Source: Lumnitzera littorea (taxonomy: Eukaryota; Streptophyta; Magnoliopsida; Myrtales; Combretaceae). From it: DNA of 64,000 bases. Of this stretch, positions 47,765-58,322 are shown one piece after another. Position numbers and translations under genes: made by a program. The notes under the pieces were generated by a model. The model worked only from the letters and a program-made list of their open reading frames with translations, was not told where the DNA came from and made no database searches. Location: NCBI GenBank assembly GCA_024138015.1, contig JAMXBB010000007.1, positions 83,597,086-83,661,085 of the forward strand, given 5' to 3'. Within the stretch, counting starts at the first letter, position 1; the number at the start of each line of letters is the position of its first letter.

Positions 47765-48098
47765 TGTTGAGCCTATTTTTTCATCTCCTAATTTTTAAAA
47801 TTAAATTATTTTAAACCGATCAGTACTAAACCCTACTTATTTAATATTGACTCTTGACTAGGGTTTAAAGAAAACCAGTTTTTTAATTTGAAAATGTCTT
47901 GGAGTTGCCACCTAACTGGACTAGGAAAAAAAATTAAGTTATAACCAATTGGATGAATTGATTATAACTTAGCTACCGGTCTATTGAGAAAACTAATTTA
48001 TAAAATGATTTTTGAAAACCAGAGATCTAGATCTGGGGCTAATTTTTTAAACCCTATACGAGTACCATTTGTTAACTTTCTAATTTTAAATTTGCTTT

Positions 48099-48297
48099 TC
48101 AATAATACCCTTTTTCAATTTCTAAACAAATAATCATATAACACGCAACTAACATTAATTAATTTACATAAATATCTACAAAATTAGAAAAAATAAAACT
48201 TTTCATATTTTAAGTCACGTTGTATTGATGTACAAGTGCCTATGTACCTACTATTCAGAATCAAACTTCTATAGTTCGTTCTTGAAAACATAGCGAG
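48099..48297. repeat. Left arm of inverted duplication
   Basis: Starts TTCAATAATACCC and runs to ATAGCGAG. Its reverse complement is at 48595-48810 with few mismatches. Confidence 0.88.
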
Positions 48298-48594
48298 AAA
48301 AGGTTTAGTTTAGTTTTTGTGTATTTAGTTGTGCTAAGTAAAATAATAGTTAAAATGGGAAATAAAAAGTAAAAAATGAAAAAATAAAAATAAAGTAAAT
48401 AAAAATGAACAAATTATCTCATCACTTAGAAAAAAATAAATTTTCCAATAAAAATAAATCAACCGTTTTCCAAATTATAGCACTTTAGAATTTTCCATAA
48501 AACTTGATTTAAGATCTTTTAGAAAATTTCCTTAAATAAATCAAACTAGGTAAAAATGTAAACCCAACCTTTTTCCAAACTAAAATCAAATCTA

Positions 48595-48810
48595 CTCGTT
48601 ATGTTTTCAAGAACGAACTATAGAAGTTTGATCCCGAATAGTAGGTACGTAGGCACGTAGGTACGTAGGCACTTGTACATTAGTACAAGGTGACTTAAAA
48701 TATGAAAAGTTTTATTTTTTCTAATTTTGTAGATATTTAGGTAAATTAATTAATGTTAGTTGCGTGTTATATGATTAGTTGTTTAGAAATTGAAAAAGGG
48801 TATTATTGAA
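48595..48810. repeat. Right arm of inverted duplication
   Basis: Starts CTCGTTATG and ends GGGTATTATTGAA. It is about 17 bases longer than the left arm because GTAGGTACGTAGGCAC-like text is locally duplicated near 48642-48672. The spacer between the arms is 48298-48594. Confidence 0.88.
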
Positions 48811-50149
48811 ACAGAAAAGAAACAAAACAACAATAAAGGGCTAAACTAATAGCTAGATCACGGGTTAGGTCTTAAAGTAATTTAAGTCAAAGATAGGCTT
48901 GCGGGTCGGAGTAGTAGGTTGTGGGTTGAGTCACTAAGGAGTTGATGAATGGAGGTGATTCAGAGTGTTCCAATTGGTTTTTAAAGGGGGTAAAGGTGGT
49001 TTTGAGAATATTATATTGGACATAAGGGGTCCAAGAGTGGTGGTGTGGCCTAGTTTGGCCGGTGGTGGTGGTTATCATGGTAGTTGACATGATGGTGGGT
49101 CACTATGTGTAGCTGTAGTAGTGCGTGGTTCAATGCTGATTCGAGGAGAGGATGTGGATAGTGCATGGGTAATCTAGTGTATGTTTAGTTTGTGCATAAA
49201 CTGTATACGCCGTAGCTACTATGCGCGTATTGCGATGGTTAGGGTGTAGATTGGTGTCGAAAGAGGGTGGTATGCATGAGTACGATTCGTTTATATGTAG
49301 GTGCGGTTTGAGAGTGAGAGAGTAGTAAGGGTGGTGCAATAAGTTTCACGTTTGGGGGTATCGGGGATTAAGAGGGTGAGAGAAAGAGGGTTCGTATAAA
49401 GGGCTCAATTCGGTATAGGTTCGGTAGTGATGTGGGCGATGGTAGTTACGGATGATGTTGGGCGATCATAGGTTGGTTGTGGGTGTGTGGGTGTGTGGGT
49501 CTGGTCTGTTGTACGTATATGTGCATTTAGATGGGGGCATAAGTAGGCGGTCGGAGACGGATGAAGAGAGGGTATCAGGTCTGGTTTTTTGTTCGAGAGA
49601 GAGAAGATTGAGAGAGAGAAAAAGTAAAGAGAGAGTAGAGTTGTCCATATTCGTGCAAGGGAGTTGGTGTTGGTAGTGTAGTGAATAGCTGAGAAAGATA
49701 GATTGAGGGAGAGAGAGAAGGCCGGGAGAGATGGTGGAGAGAGAGAAAGTGTAGTGGAGAGAGAGAGAGACCTGTAAGTGTTTGTGGACCCCTCCTCCCT
49801 ACGTATGTATGTGTTGTGTTTTTCTAGAATCAAAATTCCCCCCTCCCCTGTGTATTTTTCGATTAGAGTTAAAGCCCCTTGAGCGTTGTGTGTGTATGTT
49901 TTTCAAAAATGAATTCCCCCTCTGTATGCATGTGTGTGTGTTTTTTTTTTTTTTTGTCTTTTTTCTTTAAGAAAAGAAAGAGAAGAAAATAAAAAGGAAA
50001 GGGGAGAAGAAAAAGGGAGAAAGAATGTTTATTGTCAGGGTTAATCACAAAATGTCACATGTCAATTTTAGACACGTGGCCCAGTGATGGCTTGACATAT
50101 CTCTACATATGGAGTTTGAAAAAGAAAAGGACAAAAGGCATTTTTTTGC

Positions 50150-50240
50150 CCCTAACAAGTTTCAAACCTAAGATCTGAAACCAAACCTCAATCTAAACCC
50201 CAATGTTATGTCTATGCGCTTATTCATTAAGCTGTTTAAA
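50150..50240 (-). promoter_or_regulatory. Decayed tRNA-like segment in element 3 LTR
   Basis: The minus-strand counterpart of the LTR tRNA-like region: TTAGGTTTGAAAC in place of the B box. Better preserved in the other LTR at 54540-54640. Confidence 0.35.
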
Positions 50241-50689
50241 TTGCACATATTAACCAAGTCAACTTGGATTAAATTCAAATTTAAGCCTAAACCCAATGGC
50301 TTTTTATTTAAATTAAAATTCTATTCTATTTAAACTACCTAAAAATATTATTATTTTCTAAATTTCCTATTTTTTCATTTTTCTATTTTTTGTGACTTTT
50401 CAAATTTCTTATATATTTTTCTAAATTTTTCATCTTTTTGTATTTTTTTCTAAATTTCTTTTTTTTTTTTGTATTTCTTCCTATTTTCCTACTTTTTTTT
50501 ATTTTCCTAAATTTCATATTTTTAGCTTTTCTTATTTTTCTTATTTTTTTGTGTTTTTCCTAAATCTCTTATTTTTTGGGGTTTTCTTTAATTTTCTATT
50601 TTTTTTATTTTTCGTAATTTAGGACCCTTTAAACTATTCTAAAAATTTTGAAAAATGAAAACGGAGAGAAAAAATTAAATATCTATAGC

Positions 50690-50760
50690 TATCCTTCTTT
50701 GTAGTAAAGTTCGAGTAAAATTTTGTTACAAAGACAAAAGAGACACTATTTTTGCCTCAT
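50690..50760 (-). other. Purine-tract and hairpin region of element 3
   Basis: On the plus strand GCTATCCTTCTTTGTAG...TTACAAAGAC is the reverse complement of the segment just before the element 1 3' LTR, including the CTTTGTA/TACAAAG inverted repeat. Confidence 0.6.
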
Positions 50761-50849
50761 GGGTAAATGTTATCCTAAGATGTGTTACAACTAGCTAGTT
50801 ATTTTAAGCTCGATCCACTAAGGATTTAGTGAAGAGAGGGGTAGCACTT

Positions 50850-51470
50850 TAAGAGCTAGCCGAAAGATTGAAAGAAGAATTGAAGTCTTGTGAGCTGACG
50901 AATCAAGGTGAAACGAGTGAGGTGCTCTTTAAGTTGGCTAAGGCCCTAAGAATATAGGGAAAACTTAGTTATACCCCAATGAGCTGCCTAAGTAAAGCGA
51001 GTAAAGTACTCCTAAAGTTGGCTAAGACCCTAAACTGGATAAGAAAACTTGGTTGTGCCCTAAAGAGCTATCTAAGCAAGGCGGGTAAAGTGCTCCTTGA
51101 GTTGGCTAAGACTCTAAACTAGATGGGAAAACTTGGTTGTACCTTAATGAACTGACTAACCAAGGTGGGCAAAGCACTTCTAGAGTTGGCTAAGACCCTA
51201 AACTGAATGAGAAAACTTGGTTATGCCTTAATAAGCTAATTAAACAAGATAGGTGAAGTACTCCTAGAGTTGGCTAAGACCCTAAACTGAATGAGAAAAC
51301 TTGGTAGTGCTCTAATGAGTTGACTAATCAAGGTGGGCAAAGCACTCCTTGAGTTAACTAAGACCATAAATTGAATGAGAAAACTTGGTTGTGCCCCAAA
51401 AAGCTGACTAACTATGGTGAGTAAAGTGCTCATAGTGGCTTGGTTACTTTTAGAGTTGACTAACCTAGGC
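50850..51470 (-). repeat. 84-bp tandem repeat array of element 3
   Basis: GTTGGCTAAGACCC-like anchors start at 50933, 51017, 51101, 51185, 51269 and 51353: exactly 84 bp each time. The unit resembles the reverse complement of the element 1 unit (CCCTAAA, AAAACTTGGTTGTGCC, AAGGCGGG, CTCCTTGAGTTGGCT aligning in order). At least six full copies, with decaying copies on both sides. Confidence 0.92.
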
Positions 51471-51960
51471 GAAAGTGTCTCTCTTAGCTTGGTTACTTTT
51501 AAAGGCTGAGGATTGTACCTAGGTCAGATACCTCGATGGGTTGTGGTTCATGCTTGGATTGGCTGCTTGGCCTAGTGGCTTATGTTTGGGTAGGTTACTT
51601 GAATGAGCCTAAGGTTGGTGTTTGGGTTGAATACCTAGCTAAGCGGCCTGTATTTAGGTAGGTTACCTGAATGGGCCTAAGGTTGGTGTTGGCCAAGTGG
51701 CTTGTGTCTAGATTAGATAGGTCAAAGGGCTTGTGTTGGCTTCTTTAATGGATTAAGAGGCCTTATGTTAGTTAAAAACAAAGTGTGTGGGCTGGTTGCT
51801 TGAGTAGGCCAAAGGCTTCATATTTGTGTTGAATGGGTTAAGGGGGCTTGTGTTGGCTTTTTTAATAGATCAAAGGATCTTTATGTTGGTTGAAAGTTGA
51901 GTGTTTGGCTAATTGCTTAAGCAGGCCAAAGGCCTCGTGTTTATGTTGACTCCCTGAACC
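51471..51960 (-). repeat. Irregular GGTTGGTGTTTGG / GGCTTGTGTTGGC repeats
   Basis: Repeated short blocks such as CGTTACCTGAATGGGCCTAAGG-like text, TTTAGGTAGGTTACCTGAATG and AAAGGCTTCATATTTGTGTTG, with no fixed period. Possibly decayed tandem units. Confidence 0.55.
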
Positions 51961-52319
51961 TTTAAGGATTTATAGCCATTGGCAACTTTCTTTTCATTTT
52001 TATATATTTTTTAATTTTCCTTTTTTTCTTTTTTTTTAAGAGAGAGAAAGGTAAAGTTTTATTTTTAAAAAACAAGAAAAATTATTTACAAATAAGGGTA
52101 ATGATTTTTTAGGGTGCTATTTATAAGTCTATAGATTTTATTTACATTTCCCTAAATGAGAACGAATAGTGGTTAGATAAATTTTTATTGAAAGACTATT
52201 TACAAAGACAAGAATGTTAAAAAAAAATGAAGACCAATGAACCAAATAAAACGTCATCATTTTGAAAGAGATCAGAATACATAAACAAAGGCAAAGATCC
52301 TAACATTTATTTTGAAACA
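51961..52319 (-). other. Element 3 noncoding spacer
   Basis: AT-rich; nothing recognised. Confidence 0.4.
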
Positions 52320-52607
52320 TTATTTTAGGCACTTTAGATTTAAGCTAGAAAAACCATACATTAAGTCCCGTATATGGGCCTTAAGATCTTTAATCATCTC
52401 ATAAGTATCCCTAATGACCTGTGCTATAAGGGACCTTAAGGCTTGGTTATGAGCCTTGAAATACTCGAGCTTTTCTTTTAAGTAGACAATCTCTTCCCTT
52501 AGCATTTGTTCATGAATCCTAGAGGTATTCAATGGCCTATTGTTTGCTTGATCATTTGCATGGTTGTTTGTCATTCTAAGTCTATACATTTTATGGACAA
52601 GGATCAA
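52320..52607 (-). CDS. Short coiled-coil ORF of element 3 (95 aa, unknown)
   Basis: An uninterrupted minus-strand frame. An N-rich start, MTNNHANDQANNRPLN after the upstream Met-rich segment (possible starts at residue 1, 7 or 12), leads into LREEIVYLKEKLEYF, ALRSLIAQVIRDTYEMI and KDLKAHIRDLMYGF. These show hydrophobic residues at heptad-like spacing and suggest a coiled coil. It occupies the ORF1/gag side of the element, after the conserved leader, and the N-rich opening recalls the gag start of element 1 (MANQGNNNNTNN). It may be a gag remnant or a family-specific small protein. It is the only intact frame inside element 3; whether it is expressed is unknown. Confidence 0.45.
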   Translation of the reverse strand: MILVHKMYRLRMTNNHANDQANNRPLNTSRIHEQMLREEIVYLKEKLEYFKAHNQALRSLIAQVIRDTYEMIKDLKAHIRDLMYGFSSLNLKCLK

Positions 52608-52619
52608 TGTAATAAAGAA

Positions 52620-52945
52620 AAAAAAATGTAGAAATATACAGATGTTAGGGTCGTTTGGGTTAATGCATTAGTCCTTAAGTTGCAACCTTATTGTAATTTT
52701 CAAAAACTTGATTGCAAAAACTCTTAAACGATCAGTAGAGTTGTAATTTCTTAAGGGTAGTGTATTAACTCAAGCTCGAAGGGGAGTATATATAATTAGG
52801 GTAGGTTCTAAAAGGTTCTTAAGCTCTGTGACCTCACTTGTTTTTAAAAAAGCACTTTCATTGGTCACAATCAACTTAAGCAAGGTGGCCTAATCGACCT
52901 TGAATGATGACTTCATCACTACGCTTGGAACTTACACAATATTTT
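52620..52945 (-). other. Element 3 leader, primer site deleted
   Basis: 52790-52945 is the reverse complement of the 27060-27225 leader block (GTGACCTCACTTNTT, AAAGCACTTTCATTGGTCAC, AGCNAGGNNNCCTAATC). It ends at TTACACAATAT and passes straight into mid-LTR sequence, so the primer site and one LTR end have been lost. Confidence 0.7.
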
Positions 52946-54127
52946 TATTTTTCTAAGTGATGAGATAATTTGTTTATTTAAATTTACTTTATTTTTATTC
53001 TTCTATTTTTTACTTTTTATTTTCCATTTTTTATCTATTATTTTACTTAGCACAAATAAATATGTGAAAACTAAACTATACTAAACCTTTTCTTGTTTTC
53101 TTTCTTTTTTTTTTTTTAATTTTTCTCCTTTTCTTTTCCTTTTTTCTTTACATTCACATTTACAAATAGTAATAAAAAAATTTAACTAACAATACAAAAG
53201 AAAAAGAGATTAAATAAAACAAAAAAGAAACAAAACAATAATAAAGGGCCGGACCAACAATTAGATCATAGGTCGAGTCATTGGGTCTTGGAGTGGTTCA
53301 GGTTAGAGTTTGGCCCATGGGTTGGATTAGGGTTAGAGCAGTAGGTTGCGGGTCAGGTCACCAAGGAGCTGACGAATGGAGGCGATTTGAATTGCTTTAA
53401 TTAGTTTTTGAAGGGGGGTGAAGGTGGTTTTGTGAATATTATATTGGACTTAGGGGGTCTAAGAGTGGTGGCATAGTTTAGTTTAGCCGGTGGTGGTGGT
53501 TGTTATGGTGGTCAACGCAATGGTAGGTCGTTGTGTGTAGCTTTGGTAGTGTATGGTTCGATGCTGATTTGAAGAGAGGATGTGGGTCATGCGTGGGTGA
53601 TCTAGTATACGTTTGGTAAGTGCATGAACTATGCATGTCGTGGCCGTTAGGCGCGTATTGCAATAGTTAAGGTGTGGATCGGTGTTGAAAGAGGGTAGTG
53701 TGCATTAGTGTAGTTTGAAAGTGAGAGAGTAGTAAAGGTGATGTAGTAGGTTTCGTGTTTAGGGGCTTCGGGGATTAAGAGGGTAGGAGAGAGAGGATGA
53801 GAGAGGGTTTGAGAGAAGGTTCATGCAAGGGGGTTGATGGTGATGTGGGTGATGGTGGTTGCAGATGGTGTTGGGCAATCATAGGTTGGTCATAGGTGTG
53901 TGGGTCTAGTTTATTGTACGTATGTACGCATTTGGATAGGGACATAGGTGGGCAATTAGAGATGGATGAAGAGAGGGCATCAAGTTTGGTTTTTTGTCTA
54001 AGAGAAAGAGAAAAAGTGGAGAGAGAGCAGAGTTATCTATATCCATGCAAAGGAGTCGGTGTTGATGGTGCAGTGAATGGCTAAGAAAGATAGGTTGAGG
54101 GAAAGAGAGAAGGCTAAGAGAGATGGT

Positions 54128-54152
54128 GGAGAGAGAGAGAGAGAAAGAGAAA
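54128..54152. repeat. (GA)n microsatellite
   Basis: GAGAGAGAGAGAGAGA followed by AAGAGAAAGA, inside a longer GA-rich tract (53785-54160). Confidence 0.85.
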
Positions 54153-54308
54153 GACTCGTGAGTGTTCATGGAATCCTCCTCCTTACATGTATGTATGTAC
54201 TGTGTTTTTCTAGAGTCAAAATTCCCCCCTCCCTTATATGTTTTTCGGTCAAAGTTAGAACCCCTTGAGCATTGTGTGTGTGTGTTTTTTAAAAATGAAT
54301 TACCCCCT

Positions 54309-54335
54309 CTGTGTGTGTGTATGTGTGTGTGTGTT
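54309..54335. repeat. (GT)n microsatellite
   Basis: GTGTGTGTGTATGTGTGTGTGTG in the element 3 right LTR; a shorter run occurs at 49930-49940. Confidence 0.85.
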
Positions 54336-54434
54336 TTTTTTTTCTTTTTAAAATAGAAAGAGAAGAAAATAAAAAGGAAAGGGGAGAAGAAAAAGGAGGA
54401 AAGAATGTTTGTTGTCACGGCTAATCACAAAAAA

Positions 54435-54460
54435 CCACGTGTCAATTTCAGACACGTGGC
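54435..54460. promoter_or_regulatory. Inverted pair of G-boxes in element 3 LTR
   Basis: CCACGTGTC and its reverse complement GACACGTGG are separated by seven bases. In the left LTR (50055-50080) one arm is mutated to CACATGTC. Confidence 0.5.
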
Positions 54461-54539
54461 TTAGTGATGGCTTAACATGTAGCTGTGCTTAGAGTTTGAA
54501 AAAAGAAAAAAGGACAAAAGGCATTTTTATGCCTCTAGC

Positions 54540-54640
54540 AAGTTTTGAACCTAATACCTCAAACCAAACCTTAATGTTATGTCTATAAATTTATCTGTTA
54601 GGCTATTGGCTTGTGCCTTCGCCTTATCTATATGTGCAAT
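54540..54640 (-). promoter_or_regulatory. tRNA-like segment in element 3 LTR
   Basis: The minus strand reads AGCCTAACAGATAAAT then, about 50 bases on, GAGGTATTAGGTTCAAAAC. These match the A-box-like and B-box-like parts of the segment in LTR E. Confidence 0.45.
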
Positions 54641-55111
54641 TAAATTGTACATATCAATCAAGTTAGCTTTAGTTAGATTCAAATCTAAGCCCAAGCCCAA
54701 CGTCCTTTTATTCGAATTTATTTAAATTAAAATTCTATTCTATTTAAACTACCTAAAAATTTTATTATTTTCTAAATTCCCTATCTTTTCATTTTTCTAT
54801 TTTTTGTGACTTTTCAAATTTCTTATATATTTTTCTAAATTTTTCCATTTTTTGTATTTTTTCTAAATTTCTTTTTTTTTTTGTATTTTTTGCTATTTTC
54901 CTTTTTATTTTGTATTTTCTTAAATTTCATTTTTTTGGGTTTTCTTATTTTTCTATTTTTTTGTGTTATTTCCTAAGTCTCTTATTTTTTGGGGTTTTCT
55001 TTAATTATATATATATTTTTTTGGTATTTTTCCTAATTTAGGATCCTTTAACTTATTCTAAAAATTTTGAAAAATAAAAAAGTGGAGAGGGGTGTGAATG
55101 AGGTGTCTATA

Positions 55112-55116
55112 GCCTT
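55112..55116. repeat. Right target-site duplication of element 3 (GCCTT)
   Basis: Identical to 47760-47764. Confidence 0.85.
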
Positions 55117-56330
55117 GCTTTGACCTAGTACGTCTAATTAGATTTGAATCAGGTGAACATATGGGAAAAACTTGCTAGGGCATTCTATGAATAGTATAAA
55201 TTTAATGTTGAAGTGGCATTAACCATGATGGACTTCGTTACCCTACGAAAGAAGCATGATGAATCATTTAAAGAGTATGCCCAAAGATAGAGATCCCTAG
55301 TTGTAAGGGTATCTACCCCCATGATCGAGAAAGAGCTGACTTTAGCTTTTATTAATACTCTCGAAAGGCCTTATTTCTCTAACTTGTTGGGTAAGCCTGC
55401 CCCAGCTTTACAAAAGTAGTAGCAGTAGGGTATTGGATTGAAAGTATTGTCTCTTCTAGTAAACTACAAGAGCCATCAGATAGAAGACCACCTTCAACAA
55501 AGCCTACTACCAGCAAGCCCAAAGAAGCCACTATCAGTATGGTGAATTCAAACACTAAGCCCAATATCGGAGTCTCCTTCAAAACAAATCCTCCACCAGT
55601 TCAGTAACAATTTCAAAGCTAGCCTAAAGTCAATAAGGCCCCGAGATGGTTCACTAAAATACTAGTTCCTCTCACCTAAGTCCTTGAAAACTTGGGGAAA
55701 GATAATCTGGTCCATTTTGAACTTCCAAGCAAAAGATATGGGCCAAGGGTTTTTTATCTTAATGTAAAATGTTAGCATCATTTAGGACAGCAGGGTCATT
55801 CGATTGACTCATGCTGGAGATTAAAAAATAAGATTCAAGACCTAATTGATGAGGGCTTAGTCTAGCTTGACTTTGTAGAAGCCCTAGTCTCGAATGTTAA
55901 CAATAATCCTTTGCCCAACTATAGCCCTATCATCAACATGATCTTTGATGATTTAGATTTTTCTATCAATATGATCAACCCTAACTGAAAACATAAGGTC
56001 TACGAGTTTTACAAATTGGAAGAAAAACAAGCTTCAAAGGCAAAGAAGTATACCTTTCATGTACTAATAGCCCTGAAGAATTATAAAGCTGCCCCATTTA
56101 ACTACTAAGCAGTTAATTAGGGGCAACTGGGTTCACTTGTAGGAGGGATTACCTACTCCGGTAGGGTCTATGACCCAAAAGAAGACCTTAAAAAGAAAAA
56201 TGTATTAGAGGAATCAGGCAATAAACTAATTGAATAGGAGAAAGGATTGTTTACATTTACCAAGAAGATCAAATCAAGTGAATATAAAATAATGGATTAG
56301 CTTACTAAGACTCCAGCACAAATATCTCTT
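55117..56330 (+). pseudogene. Element 2 gag, right part, with zinc knuckle
   Basis: Resumes with DLNQVNIWEKLARAFYE, FNVEVALTMMDFVTLRKKH, ESFKEYAQR and PMIEKELTLAFINTLERPYF, the counterpart of 29818-30093. A knuckle-like segment at 55768-55856 (H-L-GQQGHSIDSCWRLKNKI) follows. Stops are scattered through it (for example TAG after the AQR motif). Confidence 0.78.
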
Positions 56331-56954
56331 ATGGGTTTATTGATGGCATCTGAACCACATCGTAAAGCTCTTCTCCTAACTTTAAGGGAGGTAAAGGTCC
56401 CTCGTGAAATATCGACTGAAGAGATGGGAGTAGTTACCAACTTTATCCTCACCATGGATTAGATCTCTTTTTCCACTGAAGAATTAGGTCACAAAGGTAA
56501 TTAGCACACTAAGCCTCTCTTCATAGTAGTGAGAGTCAACAATATAATCATAGTTAGAGTCTTCATCAACAACAGGTCGTCATTAATGTTTGCCCTCTTA
56601 CCACCTTAGACTTATTGAATATTGATGCAACTACAACCAAGACTAGTTCTACAACAGTCGAGGCTTTCAATGGGTTTAAAAGAGAGATCATAGGGGAGAT
56701 TGACTTACCATCCCATGGTCCTTCAACCTCTTATTAGGGTGACCTTAGATTCATGTAGCAAGCGCTATACCTTTAAGTTTACATCAGAAGGTCAAGTTCA
56801 TCTCAATGACCAGGTCATAATAATTCTGGGTGATCAAGATTATGAAATATATAGAGAAATGGCCATACCCTACATTGGCATTGAGGAGTAGGAGGATTTT
56901 AGACTCTAGATGTTTGAGGAAGTATGTATGATTACCAATCCCAAGGAAAGGAAG
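56331..56954 (+). pseudogene. Element 2 protease region, left part, catalytic Asp lost
   Basis: MGLLMASEPHRKALL opens the region, then HTKPLFIVVRVNNIIIVRV leads to FINNRSSL where element 1 has LIDNESSL. The aspartate of the DTG-like motif has become Asn. An open segment (56700-56891) includes IILGDQDYEIYREMAIPYIG. It is interrupted at 56955 by solo LTR E. Confidence 0.75.
56950..56954. repeat. Left target-site duplication of solo LTR E (GGAAG)
   Basis: GGAAG before TGTAGACAC; repeated at 59294-59298. Confidence 0.9.
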
Positions 56955-57249
56955 TGTAGACACATAATTTTTGTCCTTTTGTAATCCTAATTTTTTTTTA
57001 GGGTCCTAATATAAAAATAAAAATAATAATAAAAAAACAAAAAAATAATAATAAAAGATAAAAATAATAAAAATCAACAAATGATGAAAATACCAAAAAA
57101 AAAAAAGAAAAGGAAAAATTATAAAAATTTCATAAATTTTTAGTAAGTAACTTATATTAGGAATAAATAGTTTTAGTTTTAACTTAGTACAAATAATTAT
57201 TTTAGGGAATCAGGTGTTTTAAGTACAATTTAGTTGTACTAAAAATTAA

Positions 57250-57330
57250 GGCGCAGGCCAACGGCCTAACGGATAAGTATTGAAGTATCGGATTGGATTT
57301 AATTTGAGGTCTTGGGTTTGAGTCTCACTA
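57250..57330 (+). promoter_or_regulatory. tRNA-Arg-like segment with A-box- and B-box-like motifs
   Basis: GGCCTAACGGATAAG is followed 36 bases later by GAGGTCTTGGGTTTGAGTCTC. From memory, plant tRNA-Arg genes have GGTCTAATGGATAAG and GGTTGTGGGTTCGAATCCC at similar spacing. No cloverleaf was folded; this is a pattern match by eye. Confidence 0.5.
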
Positions 57331-58289
57331 GGCACCTATGTCTTTTATTTTTCTATCTTTTACAAAAGTGTAATAAATAAACAGGATTCATATCTAATTA
57401 AAATCATTTGAATCTATTTTGATTTTATTAAATCAGATTTGAATTAATTTGGATTTAGTTTAATTATTATCAAATCAGATACAATAAATATAATAAGTAT
57501 GATTTGGTTTAGGTTTCATAAGTACACACCCTCATCAAATAAGAAAAAAATCCAATTCCTGACTGCTATTCATTGTCAAGAATACTGAACTAGCATTACT
57601 CTTGCTTAATCGCTAAATACAATACCTTTACGACTCTCTCTCGATACGACAGTCTAATGCAAATGACTACCGATGATAGTCTCCATTTTCCTCAATTCAT
57701 TTACGCTATCAGCCACTGAACATGATGCTTGAAGACAGAAATACGGTCACTGCACGCATACATTCCAAATAGTACGATCAAGCGCAATAGCAATAGTAAT
57801 ACGATCAACTCTGACCAGACGCATGACCCAACATAGCAGCATACCCCGAACACATCAAGCCCCAACCGACTCTAGCTGTTCCATCCGTAGCTACACGTTA
57901 TCGTGTCGGCTACATCACCAACAGTAGGCAATAGCAAACAACAACAGTGTCTAGGATCTCTCTTTCTCGCCATCCGAATCTAACCCCGACAGCAACTACA
58001 ACAACCACAGCAATCGATAGTGCACTCCCTTATGCACGCATCCACTACAATACACGTGAAGCTACACCCAATCACCTACTGTAGCACCTCAAGTCGTGCT
58101 TCACAGCAGGTACTAGCAAACAGCCCACGCTGAAGACCCCAAGCAGCAGTAAGCGTCTCCTTCACCGCACAATAGCTCTACAATCAGGTTCGGTTTTTGT
58201 CCAAGTTTTTTTTTAATTTTATTTATTATTTTTTATTTATTATTATCATATTATATTATTATTTTGTTAGGACTTTAGTAGTTTAACAC

Positions 58290-58322
58290 AGTGAATATAT
58301 ATATATTTGTGTGTGTGTGTGT
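58290..58322. repeat. (AT)n(GT)n microsatellite
   Basis: ATATATATAT followed by TGTGTGTGTGTGTGT, in LTR E. Confidence 0.85.

Larger units (their letters stand above)
47765..50689 (-). repeat. Element 3 LTR (left copy; 3' LTR in element sense), rearranged
   Basis: Begins TGTTGAGCC (reverse complement of an Ogre-like GGCTCAACA end) and ends AAATATCTATA. From 48811 to 50689 it aligns with 53223-55111 of the other LTR. Between 48298 and 48810 the sequence is inverted relative to the other copy, with a ~200-bp inverted duplication. Confidence 0.8.
47765..55111 (-). mobile_element. Element 3: minus-strand non-autonomous Ogre relative nested in element 2 gag
   Basis: A 7.35-kb insertion flanked by perfect GCCTT. 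On the minus strand it reads LTR (55111 down to about 52946), leader, a short coiled-coil ORF, noncoding sequence, an 84-bp tandem array, a hairpin/purine tract, and the second LTR (50689 down to 47765). No protease, RT, RNase H or integrase is present: the internal region is only ~2.25 kb. Leader, array and LTR ends match the Ogre-like elements here, so it looks like a deletion-derived family dependent on proteins from elsewhere. Confidence 0.85.
52946..55111 (-). repeat. Element 3 LTR (right copy; 5' LTR in element sense), truncated
   Basis: Aligns with the left LTR from the GGGCCGGACC / GGGCTAAACT block (53246 / 48838) to the TCTATA terminus at 55111. The end next to the leader (about 700 bases) is missing. 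Confidence 0.8.

Noticed and set aside
49405..49833. 142-residue minus-strand open frame
   Set aside because: It lies in GA/CT-rich LTR sequence; the translation is Ser/Leu/Thr low complexity and the matching stretch in the other LTR gives a different frame.
53906..54418. 170-residue minus-strand open frame in the element 3 right LTR
   Set aside because: Low-complexity product of GA-, GT- and T-rich tracts (runs of Lys, His-Thr, Ser-Leu); not conserved in frame in the left LTR.
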